From Actinoplanes sp. NBC_00393 (GTDB lineage Bacteria > Actinomycetota > Actinomycetes > Mycobacteriales > Micromonosporaceae), in assembly GCF_036053395.1 (NCBI RefSeq), contig NZ_CP107942.1:4988501-5052500 (forward strand): DNA of 64,000 nucleotides, given 5' to 3'. The notes under the pieces were generated by a model. That model was not told the DNA's origin and did no database searches. It worked only from the letters and a program-made list of their open reading frames with translations. Within the stretch, counting starts at the first letter, position 1, and every line of letters begins with the position of its first letter. Of this stretch, positions 17,183-28,512 are shown in pieces. A program made the position numbers and the translations under genes.

Positions 17183-18727
17183 ATGAGCGTGGGCAGCGAA
17201 GTGCACACAGCCGGGCCCGTCGTGGAGACGCCCGGCGAGCCGGACATGCTTCCGGACCGCCAGTCGCTACTGCTCGCCGAACTGGTGGCGTTCATGACCA
17301 AGGACACCCCCTCGGTGCAGCACGTCCTCGACCTGACCACGCCGCACCTTCAGGAGGTCGCCGGGCTGACCGCCGCCACCGTCTTCGAACTCGACTCGGA
17401 GAGCGGCATGATGACGCCCACCGCGCGGTTCGGTGAGCCGGGCCGGCGGGACCAGCTGGTCGCCGGCAAGGTGTTCCGTACCCCGGCCGGTGGCAAGCCG
17501 GTGGTCAACGGCGAGCAGATGGCGATCCGGCTGCGGATCGGCGGCCAGACCGTGGGCGTGCTGCTGCTGACCGGTGGCGCGCTGGAGGATCTGCGCCCGG
17601 ACACCACCTCGACGATGGCCCTGCACTTCGCCACCACCCTGCAGGGGCTGGCCGCGGAGAAGCAGCGGCAGTTCGTCGCGCACAGCAGCGCGACGATCCG
17701 GGAGCTGTTCGAGCACGGCATGTCCGCCGGTGACGTGGAGACCGCCGCCGAGCTGCTGACCCGGTCGTGCGCGACGGCGTTCCGCACCGAGCACGCCGCC
17801 CTGCACCTGATCGACGGCGAGGGCCGGATCCGGTTCGTGCACGGCGTCGGTTTCCCGCCCGAGCAGCGGCAGGCCCTGTCCGAGAACCTGCTCGGCAAGG
17901 CGGCCGCCGACTCGCCGGTGTGGCGGGCCGCGGTCGAGTCCGGTGAGCCGGTGATGGTCGGCGACGTGACGACCGCCAAGCTGCGCTCCGGCGGGTTCGC
18001 GCAGACGATCGGCACCCGGTCGTTCATCGCGATGCCGCTGATGTCCGGCACCGGGCCGGTCGGCATGGTGATGTGCGGCGACTCCGCTACGCGGGAGTGG
18101 GGCGCCCGGGACCGCATCCTGGCGCAGCAGCTGGCCGTCGAAGGCGCGCTGATCATGGACAGCGCCCGGATGCGGGAGGCCGCCCAGGCGCACGTCGAGG
18201 CCCTCACCCACCAGGCGTTCCACGACTCGCTGACCGGTCTGCCGAACCGCAAATACCTGCTGGACCGCGCCGAGCAGGCGGTGGAGATCGCGGCGGCCAC
18301 CGGCACCCGGCTGGCGCTGCTGCTGCTCGACCTGAACGGCTTCAAGCAGGTCAACGACACCGTCGGCCACCACGCCGGCGATGTGCTGCTGCAGCTCGTG
18401 GCGAAGCGGCTGGAGCACACCGTACGCCGGCCCGACCTGGTCGCCCGGCTCGGCGGCGACGAGTTCTCGGTGCTGCTCACCGGCGACCCGGACGAGGCCG
18501 CGGCGGTCCTGGCCGGGGAGCGGATCTGCGACCGGCTGCGGGAGCCGTTCGACATCGAGGGGCAGACGGTCCGGATCGGCGCGAGCATCGGCGTGGCCCT
18601 GTTCCCGGTGCACGGCACCGAGTCCGGCGCCCTGATGCGCGACGCCGACGCCGCGATGTACCAGGCGAAGCGGGGTGGCGGCGGGGTACGCCTGACGCGC
18701 CACCCGTCGGGGGACGAATCATTCTAA
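17183..18727 (+). CDS. Diguanylate cyclase with GAF sensor domains
   Basis: 514 residues from ATG 17183. No membrane segment. Two GAF-like regions (about 35-165 and 180-325: FVHGVGFPPEQRQ, IGTRSFIAMPLMSGTGPVGMVMCGD) precede a GGDEF domain beginning HDSLTGLPNRKYLLDRA. The active-site motif GGDEF (424-428) is intact. An RxxD sequence (415-418) five residues before it fits the product-inhibition site. It should make c-di-GMP from two GTP in the cytoplasm, tuned by a small ligand or redox signal at the GAF domains. Confidence 0.92.
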   Translation: MSVGSEVHTAGPVVETPGEPDMLPDRQSLLLAELVAFMTKDTPSVQHVLDLTTPHLQEVAGLTAATVFELDSESGMMTPTARFGEPGRRDQLVAGKVFRTPAGGKPVVNGEQMAIRLRIGGQTVGVLLLTGGALEDLRPDTTSTMALHFATTLQGLAAEKQRQFVAHSSATIRELFEHGMSAGDVETAAELLTRSCATAFRTEHAALHLIDGEGRIRFVHGVGFPPEQRQALSENLLGKAAADSPVWRAAVESGEPVMVGDVTTAKLRSGGFAQTIGTRSFIAMPLMSGTGPVGMVMCGDSATREWGARDRILAQQLAVEGALIMDSARMREAAQAHVEALTHQAFHDSLTGLPNRKYLLDRAEQAVEIAAATGTRLALLLLDLNGFKQVNDTVGHHAGDVLLQLVAKRLEHTVRRPDLVARLGGDEFSVLLTGDPDEAAAVLAGERICDRLREPFDIEGQTVRIGASIGVALFPVHGTESGALMRDADAAMYQAKRGGGGVRLTRHPSGDESF

Positions 18728-18786
18728 AATAGGACGTAGCTGGTAGCTTTCGGGCCGCAATCACCGACCCGAAGGGAATCCCGAAG

Positions 18787-19524
18787 ATGCGCGGAACACA
18801 CCTGCTCGCCACGGCTGCGGTACTGGCGGCCGGGCTGTCCGGCGTGGCCGCCGCGCACACCCCGGTGGAGATGACCTTCGCGGTGGCGCCCGACGAGGCG
18901 AAGCAGGGCAGCCGGATCACCCTGTCCGGCCGGGCCGGCTTCGGCAGCGGCGGCAACGCCGGACCGGTCGACCTGTACTTCCGCAAGTCCGAGAACGACG
19001 CCTACGCCCGGATCGGCACGACGAACGCCTCCAGCGCCGGCACGTTCAGCACCACGCTCACCGCCCGCGCGTCCGGCGACTACCAGGCCGTCTACCGCGG
19101 CAACAAGCGCCGCGGCACCGCTTCCGCCAGCGACTACCTGGCCGTCTACACGACCACCACGGCCGACCTCGCCCTCTACAGCTGGTCCGGCACCCGCGTC
19201 CAGTGCCACCCTTCGTGCACCGCCGCCGGCCCCGACCAGACGTTGCTGCCCGGCCCGGTCCGCATCCGGTTCAAGCACACCTGCGCCCAGCCGAAGTCCG
19301 GCGGCAGCCTCGGCTTCACCGCCGACCCGAAGATCATTCCCAAGCCGGGCGCGCCCGGATGGCGCGATTTCCCGCAGGGCGCCGGCCCCACCGAGTTCGA
19401 GCTGACCCCGCCCGCCCCGAACGGACATTTCCGCCTGCGCTGGAGCAGCCCCGCCGGCAAGGACACCACCTGCGACCTGGCCTTCTCCGCCACGCAGCGC
19501 AACACCCAGAAACGCTACCTCTGA
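18787..19524 (+). CDS. Secreted Ig-like-fold protein of unknown function
   Basis: 245 residues. Signal peptide HLLATAAVLAAGLSGVAAA, cleavage near AAA-HTP. Residues about 25-120 look like an Ig/Big-type beta-sandwich (QGSRITLSGRAGF, ASGDYQAVYRG). The second half has paired cysteines (QCHPSC, HTCAQP, TTCDLAF) suggesting disulfides. Family not recognised. A single gene, ending next to a long palindrome. Confidence 0.75.
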   Translation: MRGTHLLATAAVLAAGLSGVAAAHTPVEMTFAVAPDEAKQGSRITLSGRAGFGSGGNAGPVDLYFRKSENDAYARIGTTNASSAGTFSTTLTARASGDYQAVYRGNKRRGTASASDYLAVYTTTTADLALYSWSGTRVQCHPSCTAAGPDQTLLPGPVRIRFKHTCAQPKSGGSLGFTADPKIIPKPGAPGWRDFPQGAGPTEFELTPPAPNGHFRLRWSSPAGKDTTCDLAFSATQRNTQKRYL

Positions 19525-19547
19525 GCGGTCGGCACGCTTTCCAGAAT

Positions 19548-19818
19548 CCTTTCCGGTACGCGCGACGCCGCTCTTTGAATTTCTCGCCGTCCCGCCGAGC
19601 CGCGCGATGCCCCAGTCACTCAAGGCCGCCCGGCGACCGCCGGGCTGAAGCAGGTGGCTGGTAAACAGGGCTGTTCCGGGCGTCTCCGAGCAGCCGTGCT
19701 GACCAGCCACGTGCTTGAGCCCGGCGGTCGCCGGGCGGCCGGGAGTGGCTGCTGCCTCGCGCGGCTCGGCGGGACGGGGTCGATTTCCAAGGGGCGGGGT
19801 CGCGCGTACCGGGAAAGG
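19548..19818. repeat. 271-bp near-perfect palindrome (MITE-like or giant hairpin)
   Basis: The left arm (about 19548-19680) is matched almost base for base by the reverse complement of the right arm (about 19690-19818). Paired landmarks: cctttccggtacgcgcgac with gtcgcgcgtaccgggaaagg; gtcccgccgagccgcgcga with its complement; gccgcccggcgaccgccgggct with its complement; gtggctggtaaaca near the apex. Mismatches and small indels occur, and the apex loop is only a few bases. It ends 1 bp before the stop of the acyl-CoA dehydrogenase gene. No transposase is inside. It may act as a bidirectional terminator, be a miniature inverted-repeat element, or both. Confidence 0.8.
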
Positions 19819-19819
19819 T

Positions 19820-20962
19820 CTAGACGAAGGCGCTGTGGCCGGTGACCGCCCGGCCCACGATGAGCGAATTGATCTCGCGCGTGCCCTCGTAGGAATAGAG
19901 CGCCTCGGCATCGGCGACGAAGCGGCCGATGTCGTAGTCGAGGACGATGCCGTTGCCGGCGAGCAGTTCTCGGGCCCAGCCGACCACCTCGCGCATCCGG
20001 GTGGTGCAGTAGGCCTTGGCGAGCGCGGAATGCTCGTCCTTGTAGACGCCGGTGTCCTGGAGCTGGGCGAGCCGCACGCACATGCCGAGCGACGCGGTGA
20101 CGTTGCCGACCATGCGCACCAGCAGATCCTGGACCAGCTGGAACTTGGCGATTGGACGGCCGAACTGTTCGCGCTCGCCGGCGTAGCGCAGGGCGATCTC
20201 GTAGGCCGCGAGCATCACGCCGACCGCCTGCCAGGCGACGCCGGCCCGGGTCTGGCGCAGCACCTTCGCGGTGTCCTTGAACGAGTTCGCCTGCTGCAGG
20301 CGGTCGGCCTCCGGGATGCGCACGTCGACGAGAGAGATGTCGGCGTTCTGCACGATCCGCAAGGCGATCTTGTGCTCGATGCGAGTGGCCGTGAAGCCGG
20401 GCGCGTCGCCGGGAACCACGAAGCCTTTCACCTGGTTGTCGGCCTCGTCGCGGGCCCACACGATGATCAGGTCGGCGAACGTCGCGTTGCCGATCCAGCG
20501 TTTCGACCCGTTCAGGATCCAGTGGTCGCCGTCACGGCGGGCGGTGGTGCGCAGGCCGGCCGCCACGTCGGAGCCACCGGTCGGCTCGGTCAGCGCGAAC
20601 GCCCCGATCTTGTCGAAGTCGTGCATGGCCGGCAGCCAGCGTTCCTTCTGCTCGGGTGACCCGCAGGTCTGAATGCTGCCCATGGCGAGCCCGGCGTGCA
20701 CCCCGTAGAAGGTCGCCATGGACGCGTCGGCGTGCCCCATCTCCAGGGCGAGCCAGCCGTTGAGCAGCGACGAGCGTTCGACGCCGGCCAGGCCCAGACC
20801 GGCGAACCGCTTGATCAGGTGGGTGGGGAACTCGGCGCGGGTCCAGTACTCGTTCGCGATCGGGGTGACCTCGGCGGCGAGGAAGTCACGGACGCGCTGG
20901 ACGGTGGCCGACTCCTCCTCGTTCAGCAGGTCCTGAAAGGCGTAAAGATCTCCGGCAAGCAT
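19820..20962 (-). CDS. Acyl-CoA dehydrogenase (glutaryl-CoA dehydrogenase-like)
   Basis: 380 residues from ATG 20962, the family length. Motifs: FALTEPTGGSDVA (FAD contact), KRWIGNATFADLIIVWAR, REQFGRPIAKFQLVQ, and YSYEGTREINSLIVGR, whose Glu is the catalytic base position in this family. The KRWIGN..A stretch and overall pattern are close to glutaryl-CoA dehydrogenases, but no neighbouring lysine or tryptophan degradation gene supports that substrate. A flavoprotein in the cytoplasm that oxidises an acyl-CoA and passes electrons to ETF. Divergent from glyQS, with 45 bp between starts. Confidence 0.9.
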   Translation of the reverse strand: MLAGDLYAFQDLLNEEESATVQRVRDFLAAEVTPIANEYWTRAEFPTHLIKRFAGLGLAGVERSSLLNGWLALEMGHADASMATFYGVHAGLAMGSIQTCGSPEQKERWLPAMHDFDKIGAFALTEPTGGSDVAAGLRTTARRDGDHWILNGSKRWIGNATFADLIIVWARDEADNQVKGFVVPGDAPGFTATRIEHKIALRIVQNADISLVDVRIPEADRLQQANSFKDTAKVLRQTRAGVAWQAVGVMLAAYEIALRYAGEREQFGRPIAKFQLVQDLLVRMVGNVTASLGMCVRLAQLQDTGVYKDEHSALAKAYCTTRMREVVGWARELLAGNGIVLDYDIGRFVADAEALYSYEGTREINSLIVGRAVTGHSAFV

Positions 20963-21007
20963 GAATGCGTTCGTACCCCCGCAGCGCCGCACCTAGACTT
21001 CGGTCCC

Positions 21008-23956
<2,949 letters not shown>

Positions 23957-23960
23957 ATTG

Positions 23961-24000
23961 TTGTCGGGCCCCTTTGTCAGGCCCCTCTTTGTCGGACCCC
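23961..24000. repeat. Short direct repeats between glyQS and the next gene
   Basis: Three imperfect copies of ttgtcnggncccct start at 23961, 23974 and 23989. Purpose unknown. Confidence 0.5.
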
Positions 24001-24017
24001 GGCCCTAGGGTGGCCGC

Positions 24018-26624
24018 ATGTCGCTCACCTGGGCCGGGCTCGACGGGCCGCTCCGCACCATCGACAGCCCCCGGCTGACCGCCCTGCTGCTCGCGGTCGG
24101 CGAGCCGGAGCGCCTGGCGTTCGCCGGTGAGGTCGAGGCCCGGGTGCGGTCCGGTTCCCGGGCGGGCAGCTCGTTCGATCCGGCCGGCTGCCTCGCGCTC
24201 ACCGTGATCGCCTGCATGCCCACCGCGGCCCGGGCCGCCGCGCTGCTCACCCGCCGCGACATGCGCGAGTGGCGGCTGATCTCCACCGACTGCTTCCTGC
24301 AGATCGCCCGGGCCCGGCGGCTGCCCTGGCTCGGCGACCTCGGCGTCCGGCTCGCACAACACCTGCCGGCGCGCGACCCGTGGGGCGCGGACTGGTTGTT
24401 CGCCGAGTCCCTGCTGATCGCCGGTGACACGGAACCACCGGTCACCGAGGGCGCCGTCCGGGCCTGGCTGCTAGCGGCCGAGGAGAGCTGCTGGTTCGGC
24501 CGTTCCGCGTCGCTCGCCGAGGCCTATCGCGGGTCGCCTTGGCTCGACCTGCTGCTGCCCGCGGTCTTCGAGCTCGACGGCGTGGGCAGCGACCTGCCTG
24601 ATCTCTTTCCGGCGGCTGTCACCTCACTGGTCACCGAGGGCCGGCTCGATCGCAAGACCGTACTGAGCGCCACCCTCGACCGTCTCACCCGGCCGGACCG
24701 CCCGGCCCGGCTGCGTCCGTTCGCCCGGCTGCATGCGGCCCTCGAGCCGGTGCCGGTCGAGCTGGCCCAGCACGTCCCGGCCTACCTCGCCATGCTGCCG
24801 GACGCCCCGTCCCCTGTCGCCGGTCTGGCACAGCGGGCGCTGCGCGCCCTGGACGAGGCAGGTCTGCTGGATGTGGACACCGTGCTGGAGGCCGGCCGCA
24901 GCCTCGTAGCGCGCCCCGAGAAGGTCCTGGTCCGCGCCCAGCTGGCCTGGTTCAGGCAGCTGGCGCGCCGGGCACCCCAGCGGGCGGCCGACATCCGGGA
25001 GGTGGTGGCGCTGGCGCTCGCACACCCGGCGGCGGACTTACGGGAGCGAGCGGCCGCTCTGATCGGTGTGGACGCCTCCGTCATCGCCTACGGTGGGCAC
25101 CCAGCGGCTGGATCGGACGCCGCGGGCCTCGCCCGCGGTGACCACCCAGCGCTGGCCGCCGACTTGGAGGCCGCTGGTTCGGAGGCCGCGGGGCTCGGCT
25201 TCGGCGGCCAGCCGGCCGGGCCCGGGCTGCCCGCGGTGGTCCCGGTGGCTGCGGTGCCGCCGCCGATCGCCGACGCTGCGGAGCTCGCCGCGGAGGTGGT
25301 GGCGCTGCTGCACGAGGCGAGTGCGCTGCGCTGGGAGCGGGTGATGGCGGCGCTGGTCACGCTGCCGGAGGCCGGTCTGGCCGAGACGCTCGGCCCGGTC
25401 TTGGACCGGTACCGCGGGTCCTTCACCGACCGCTGGGGACGGATCCCGTTTCTCGGCGAGGCGATCGGGGCGCGGATCGGCCGGGAGCGCGGGCACGTCA
25501 TGCGGGAACGCCTTCTCGGCATCGTCCGGCGGAGCTGGACGGATGCCGGCGGCGGCATGGACCGGTCGCTGATCAACACGCCGTCCGGTGTGCTCACCCT
25601 CCGGATCGCCGAGCTGGCCGCGCAGGTGACCCGCTCCCCCGTGCCGGTGCTGCTCGCCACGCCCACCCACGTGACCGGCAGCCTCGACGGCCGCACCCTG
25701 GTCCAGCGTCTGGAGCGGCACGAGGCCGCGGGAGGCGAACCCTGGCCGCTCGACTTCCAGCAGGCGCTGCTCCGCGTGCCACGCACGGTCGATGCGGAGG
25801 TGCTGGCCCGGGCGGAGGCTCTCACCTCACCCGCCGGGCGGCAGCTGGCCGGGTGGTTCCGGTCCGGCGGGTTGCCCGACCCGGTCAGCACCCGGTTCGT
25901 GCAGTCCACGCGTGACCCCGACGGGCGGGTCGTGGTCCGCCGGGTGGTCGCCAACCTGGAGACGGGCCGCGGCGACGACGATCGCATCCTGCTGGAGGAC
26001 GCGCTGTGCACCATCAACCGCAGGCCCCGGCCGGAGTATCGGGACCAGCCCGCCGTCGAAGCGGATGTTCTCGCCATGGTGCTGCCACACCACCGCGAAG
26101 CCGTAGCAGCCTGGGCGCTGCCCGAGCTCGCCGCGCTCGCCGACCAGGACGCCCGCGGCGCGTCGCTGCTGCCGTTGCTCGCCGACTGCTCCGGCCCGAT
26201 CGGCCCGGCCATGACGCTCGCCCTGGCCTACGGGCTCGGCGCCCGCCGTCCGGCTAACCGGGTGGCCGCGGTCGACGCCCTCCTGGCCCTCGCCGCCGGT
26301 CCCGACCCGTTCGCCGCCGCCGTCGGCTCGGATCTGGGCGACCTCTGCGCCGACGGCACGGTCAAGCTCAGCCGGGTGGTGACGCCGCTGACCGACGCCC
26401 ACCAGGCGGGCGCATCCGTCGCGGTCTGGGAGATCGTCGCGGCGGCTCTCCCCGCCCTGTTGCCGGCGGCGCCCCGCGGCCTGCCCGACCTGCTGGAGCT
26501 GGCCACGATGGTCGCCACGGCGGTCGGGGCCCGCACGGAGATCCCCGGGCTCGCAGCGGTGACGGGCCGTTCGCGCGCGGCCCGGGAGGCCAGGCGGCTG
26601 CGCGCCACCCTCGCCGCCGGCTGA
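24018..26624 (+). CDS. Large helical-repeat protein (DUF6493-like), function unknown
   Basis: 868 residues of mostly alpha-helix with HEAT-like units (for example QRAADIREVVALALAHPAADLRERAAALI). No signal peptide or membrane helix. The middle (about 355-410) is a low-complexity Ala/Gly/Pro segment with HPAAGSDAAGLARG-like repeats. The later half holds GSLDGRTLVQRLERHEA and a C-terminal domain ending in Arg/Ala helices. Overall architecture resembles DUF6493 proteins, often found near SWIM zinc-finger genes; none is here. A scaffold role is plausible but unproven. The last codons begin a 50-bp tandem repeat. Confidence 0.7.
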   Translation: MSLTWAGLDGPLRTIDSPRLTALLLAVGEPERLAFAGEVEARVRSGSRAGSSFDPAGCLALTVIACMPTAARAAALLTRRDMREWRLISTDCFLQIARARRLPWLGDLGVRLAQHLPARDPWGADWLFAESLLIAGDTEPPVTEGAVRAWLLAAEESCWFGRSASLAEAYRGSPWLDLLLPAVFELDGVGSDLPDLFPAAVTSLVTEGRLDRKTVLSATLDRLTRPDRPARLRPFARLHAALEPVPVELAQHVPAYLAMLPDAPSPVAGLAQRALRALDEAGLLDVDTVLEAGRSLVARPEKVLVRAQLAWFRQLARRAPQRAADIREVVALALAHPAADLRERAAALIGVDASVIAYGGHPAAGSDAAGLARGDHPALAADLEAAGSEAAGLGFGGQPAGPGLPAVVPVAAVPPPIADAAELAAEVVALLHEASALRWERVMAALVTLPEAGLAETLGPVLDRYRGSFTDRWGRIPFLGEAIGARIGRERGHVMRERLLGIVRRSWTDAGGGMDRSLINTPSGVLTLRIAELAAQVTRSPVPVLLATPTHVTGSLDGRTLVQRLERHEAAGGEPWPLDFQQALLRVPRTVDAEVLARAEALTSPAGRQLAGWFRSGGLPDPVSTRFVQSTRDPDGRVVVRRVVANLETGRGDDDRILLEDALCTINRRPRPEYRDQPAVEADVLAMVLPHHREAVAAWALPELAALADQDARGASLLPLLADCSGPIGPAMTLALAYGLGARRPANRVAAVDALLALAAGPDPFAAAVGSDLGDLCADGTVKLSRVVTPLTDAHQAGASVAVWEIVAAALPALLPAAPRGLPDLLELATMVATAVGARTEIPGLAAVTGRSRAAREARRLRATLAAG

Positions 26625-26740
26625 GCGTCACCCGGCAGGCCGAACGGCTGCGCGCCACCCTCGCCGCCGGCTGAGCGTCGCCCGGCAGGCCGAGCGGCTG
26701 TGCCCCGCCGTCACCGCCGGGCTGGGCATGGCCCGGCCGC
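26591..26740 (+). repeat. Three 50-bp tandem repeats across the 3-prime end of the helical-repeat gene
   Basis: Units at 26591-26640, 26641-26690 (near identical) and 26691-26740 (decayed). The unit carries the final codons and stop of the gene, ctgcgcgccaccctcgccgc followed by cggctga. As 50 is not a multiple of 3, the copies beyond the stop are noncoding. Confidence 0.85.
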
Positions 26741-27042
26741 TCACGCGCCGCCCAGCACGACAGGTGCCTGCGCGCCGCAGCCAGGTCCCGTGGTTACGCG
26801 CCGACCTCACCGCCCGGGCCAAGCACCACCCGGCCGCTCACGCGGTGCCCGGCAGGCCCGGCGGCTGCGCTGTCAGCGGGACGGGGCTCGTGGGCGGGCT
26901 GGAGTGAGCGTCCATGATCGACCATTAGTGCTACGTTCGCCGACGCGTCATGTCGGCGTTCGGTCTGGGACGGATCGGTCGCGTCGACTGCCTTCGGTTG
27001 TCCGGCGACCGTCGCCGGGCCTGAGTTCGGTGGAGGAGAAAA
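26741..27042. other. Intergenic region before the glycerophosphodiesterase gene
   Basis: About 300 bp after the 50-bp repeats. No gene recognised. The stretch near 26915-26960 is relatively AT-rich and may hold the promoter of the downstream gene; a ggaggag site precedes its GTG. Confidence 0.45.
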
Positions 27043-28137
27043 GTGGCAGATCGCCGTCAGGTGCTGCGCTTCGGCGCGGTCGCCGCCGCCACGCCGGTGC
27101 TGGCCGGGGCCGTTTCCGCGCCCGCGTCCGCGCACGGCGGCCGGCCGGATCGCAAGCCGCTGGTCGTGGGGCACCGGGGTGCCTCCGGTTACCGGCCGGA
27201 GCACACCCTCGCCTCGTACGAGCTGGCCGCCCGGCTGGGCGCCGACTACCTGGAACCAGACCTGGTGATCACCAAGGACGGTGTGCTGGTCTGCCGGCAC
27301 GAGCCGGAGATCGGCGGCACCACCGATGTGGCCGCGCACCCGGAGTTCGCCGACCGCAAGCGCACCGTGTCGCTCGACGGGGTCAGCGTCACCGGCTGGT
27401 TCACCCACGACTTCACGCTCGCCGAGCTGAAGACGCTGCGCGCCGTCGAGCGGATCCCGGCGGTCCGGCAGCAGAACACCCTGTACGACGGGCTGTTCGA
27501 GGTGCCGACCTTCCAGGAGATGCTGGACCTGCGCAAGCGGCTCTCCAAGGAGCTCGGCCGCGACCTGGGCGTGTTCCCGGAGACCAAGCACCCGACCTAC
27601 TTCCAGAAGCTCGGCCTCGCCCTCGAAGCGCCGCTGGTGCGCACCCTGCGCCGCAACGGCCTGGACCGGCGCGGCGCCAAGGTGTTCGTGCAGTCGTTCG
27701 AGGCGGCGAACCTGCGGGAGCTCGCGGACAAGCACCGCGTCCAGGTGCCGCTGGTGTTCCTGACCGGCGCGACCGGTGGGCCGTTCAACGACCCGCGCAG
27801 CTACGCCGACTACCTGACTCCGGCCGGGCTGAAGGAGCTGTCGCAGTTCGTGGACGGGATCGGGCCGGAGAAGAGCCAGATCATCCCGCGTAAGGCGGAC
27901 GGGACGCTGGGCACCCCGACCAGCCTGGTCGCCGACGCGCACGCGGCCGGGCTGAAGGTGATCCCGTACACGTTCCGCAACGAGAACCAGTTCCTGCCGG
28001 CCGAGCTGCGGGTGGGCGCCGACCCCACCGCGTACGGGAAGGCCATCGACGAGCAGGTGACGTTCCTGCGTACCGGAATCGACGGGCTGTTCACCGACAA
28101 CCCGGACACCGGCGTGCTGGCCCGCACCCTGGTGTGA
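27043..28137 (+). CDS. glpQ: Exported glycerophosphodiester phosphodiesterase
   Basis: 364 residues from GTG 27043 with a ggaggag site 7 nt upstream. The N-terminus DRRQVLRFGAVAAATPVLAGA is a twin-arginine export signal. The GDPD fold is evident: VVGHRGASGYRPEHT (catalytic His and Glu region), YLEPDLVITKDGVLVCRHEP (metal-binding Glu/Asp and second His), PETKHPTYF, and the closing GIDGLFTDNPD. The length and the insertion after the second motif match the periplasmic GlpQ class. It cleaves glycerophosphodiesters to glycerol-3-phosphate and alcohol outside the cell, and with the phosphate transporter next door it suggests phosphorus scavenging. Confidence 0.93.
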   Translation: MADRRQVLRFGAVAAATPVLAGAVSAPASAHGGRPDRKPLVVGHRGASGYRPEHTLASYELAARLGADYLEPDLVITKDGVLVCRHEPEIGGTTDVAAHPEFADRKRTVSLDGVSVTGWFTHDFTLAELKTLRAVERIPAVRQQNTLYDGLFEVPTFQEMLDLRKRLSKELGRDLGVFPETKHPTYFQKLGLALEAPLVRTLRRNGLDRRGAKVFVQSFEAANLRELADKHRVQVPLVFLTGATGGPFNDPRSYADYLTPAGLKELSQFVDGIGPEKSQIIPRKADGTLGTPTSLVADAHAAGLKVIPYTFRNENQFLPAELRVGADPTAYGKAIDEQVTFLRTGIDGLFTDNPDTGVLARTLV

Positions 28138-28142
28138 ACGCG

Positions 28143-28177
28143 ATGCGGGGCCCGGCGCGCTGCGCCGGGCCCCGCAT
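28143..28177. terminator. Very strong bidirectional terminator
   Basis: Perfect 16-bp stem (28143-28158 with 28162-28177) and a 3-nt loop, between convergent stop codons of the phosphodiesterase and the small Pit-associated protein. Confidence 0.85.
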
Positions 28178-28189
28178 TCGGAAGAAGCG

Positions 28190-28501
28190 CTACTTGGCGA
28201 TGAAGGTCGGGTAGATGTTCTCGAAGCTCATCTTGTAGCCGAAGCCGCCGGCCACGATGAACGTGATGCCGAGGATCACCCCGAGCACCACCACGGCGAA
28301 CAGCAGGTAGCCGAGCGCTGTTCCAGCGGGCCGGCGCGGTCCCGGGGCGGTGACGCCGCTGGTGTTCACGGCCGCCTCGCCGGCGCCCCAGGCCAGCGAG
28401 CGGATGCCGAGGGCGAACAGGATGGGCAGCCCGGCGCCGAGGGCCAGCCCGGCCAGCAGGACCTGCCACGCGCCGTCGAGCGCGAATCCGAAGTTGTGCA
28501 T
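28190..28501 (-). CDS. Small membrane protein linked to the Pit transporter
   Basis: 103 residues with two transmembrane helices (WQVLLAGLALGAGLPILFALGI and LGYLLFAVVVLGVILGITFIVAGGF) and a short Thr/Pro loop. It starts 11 bp after pit. Similar small proteins follow pit in other actinomycetes, so an accessory role is likely but unproven. Confidence 0.75.
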   Translation of the reverse strand: MHNFGFALDGAWQVLLAGLALGAGLPILFALGIRSLAWGAGEAAVNTSGVTAPGPRRPAGTALGYLLFAVVVLGVILGITFIVAGGFGYKMSFENIYPTFIAK

Positions 28502-28512
28502 CTCGGCGCCTC

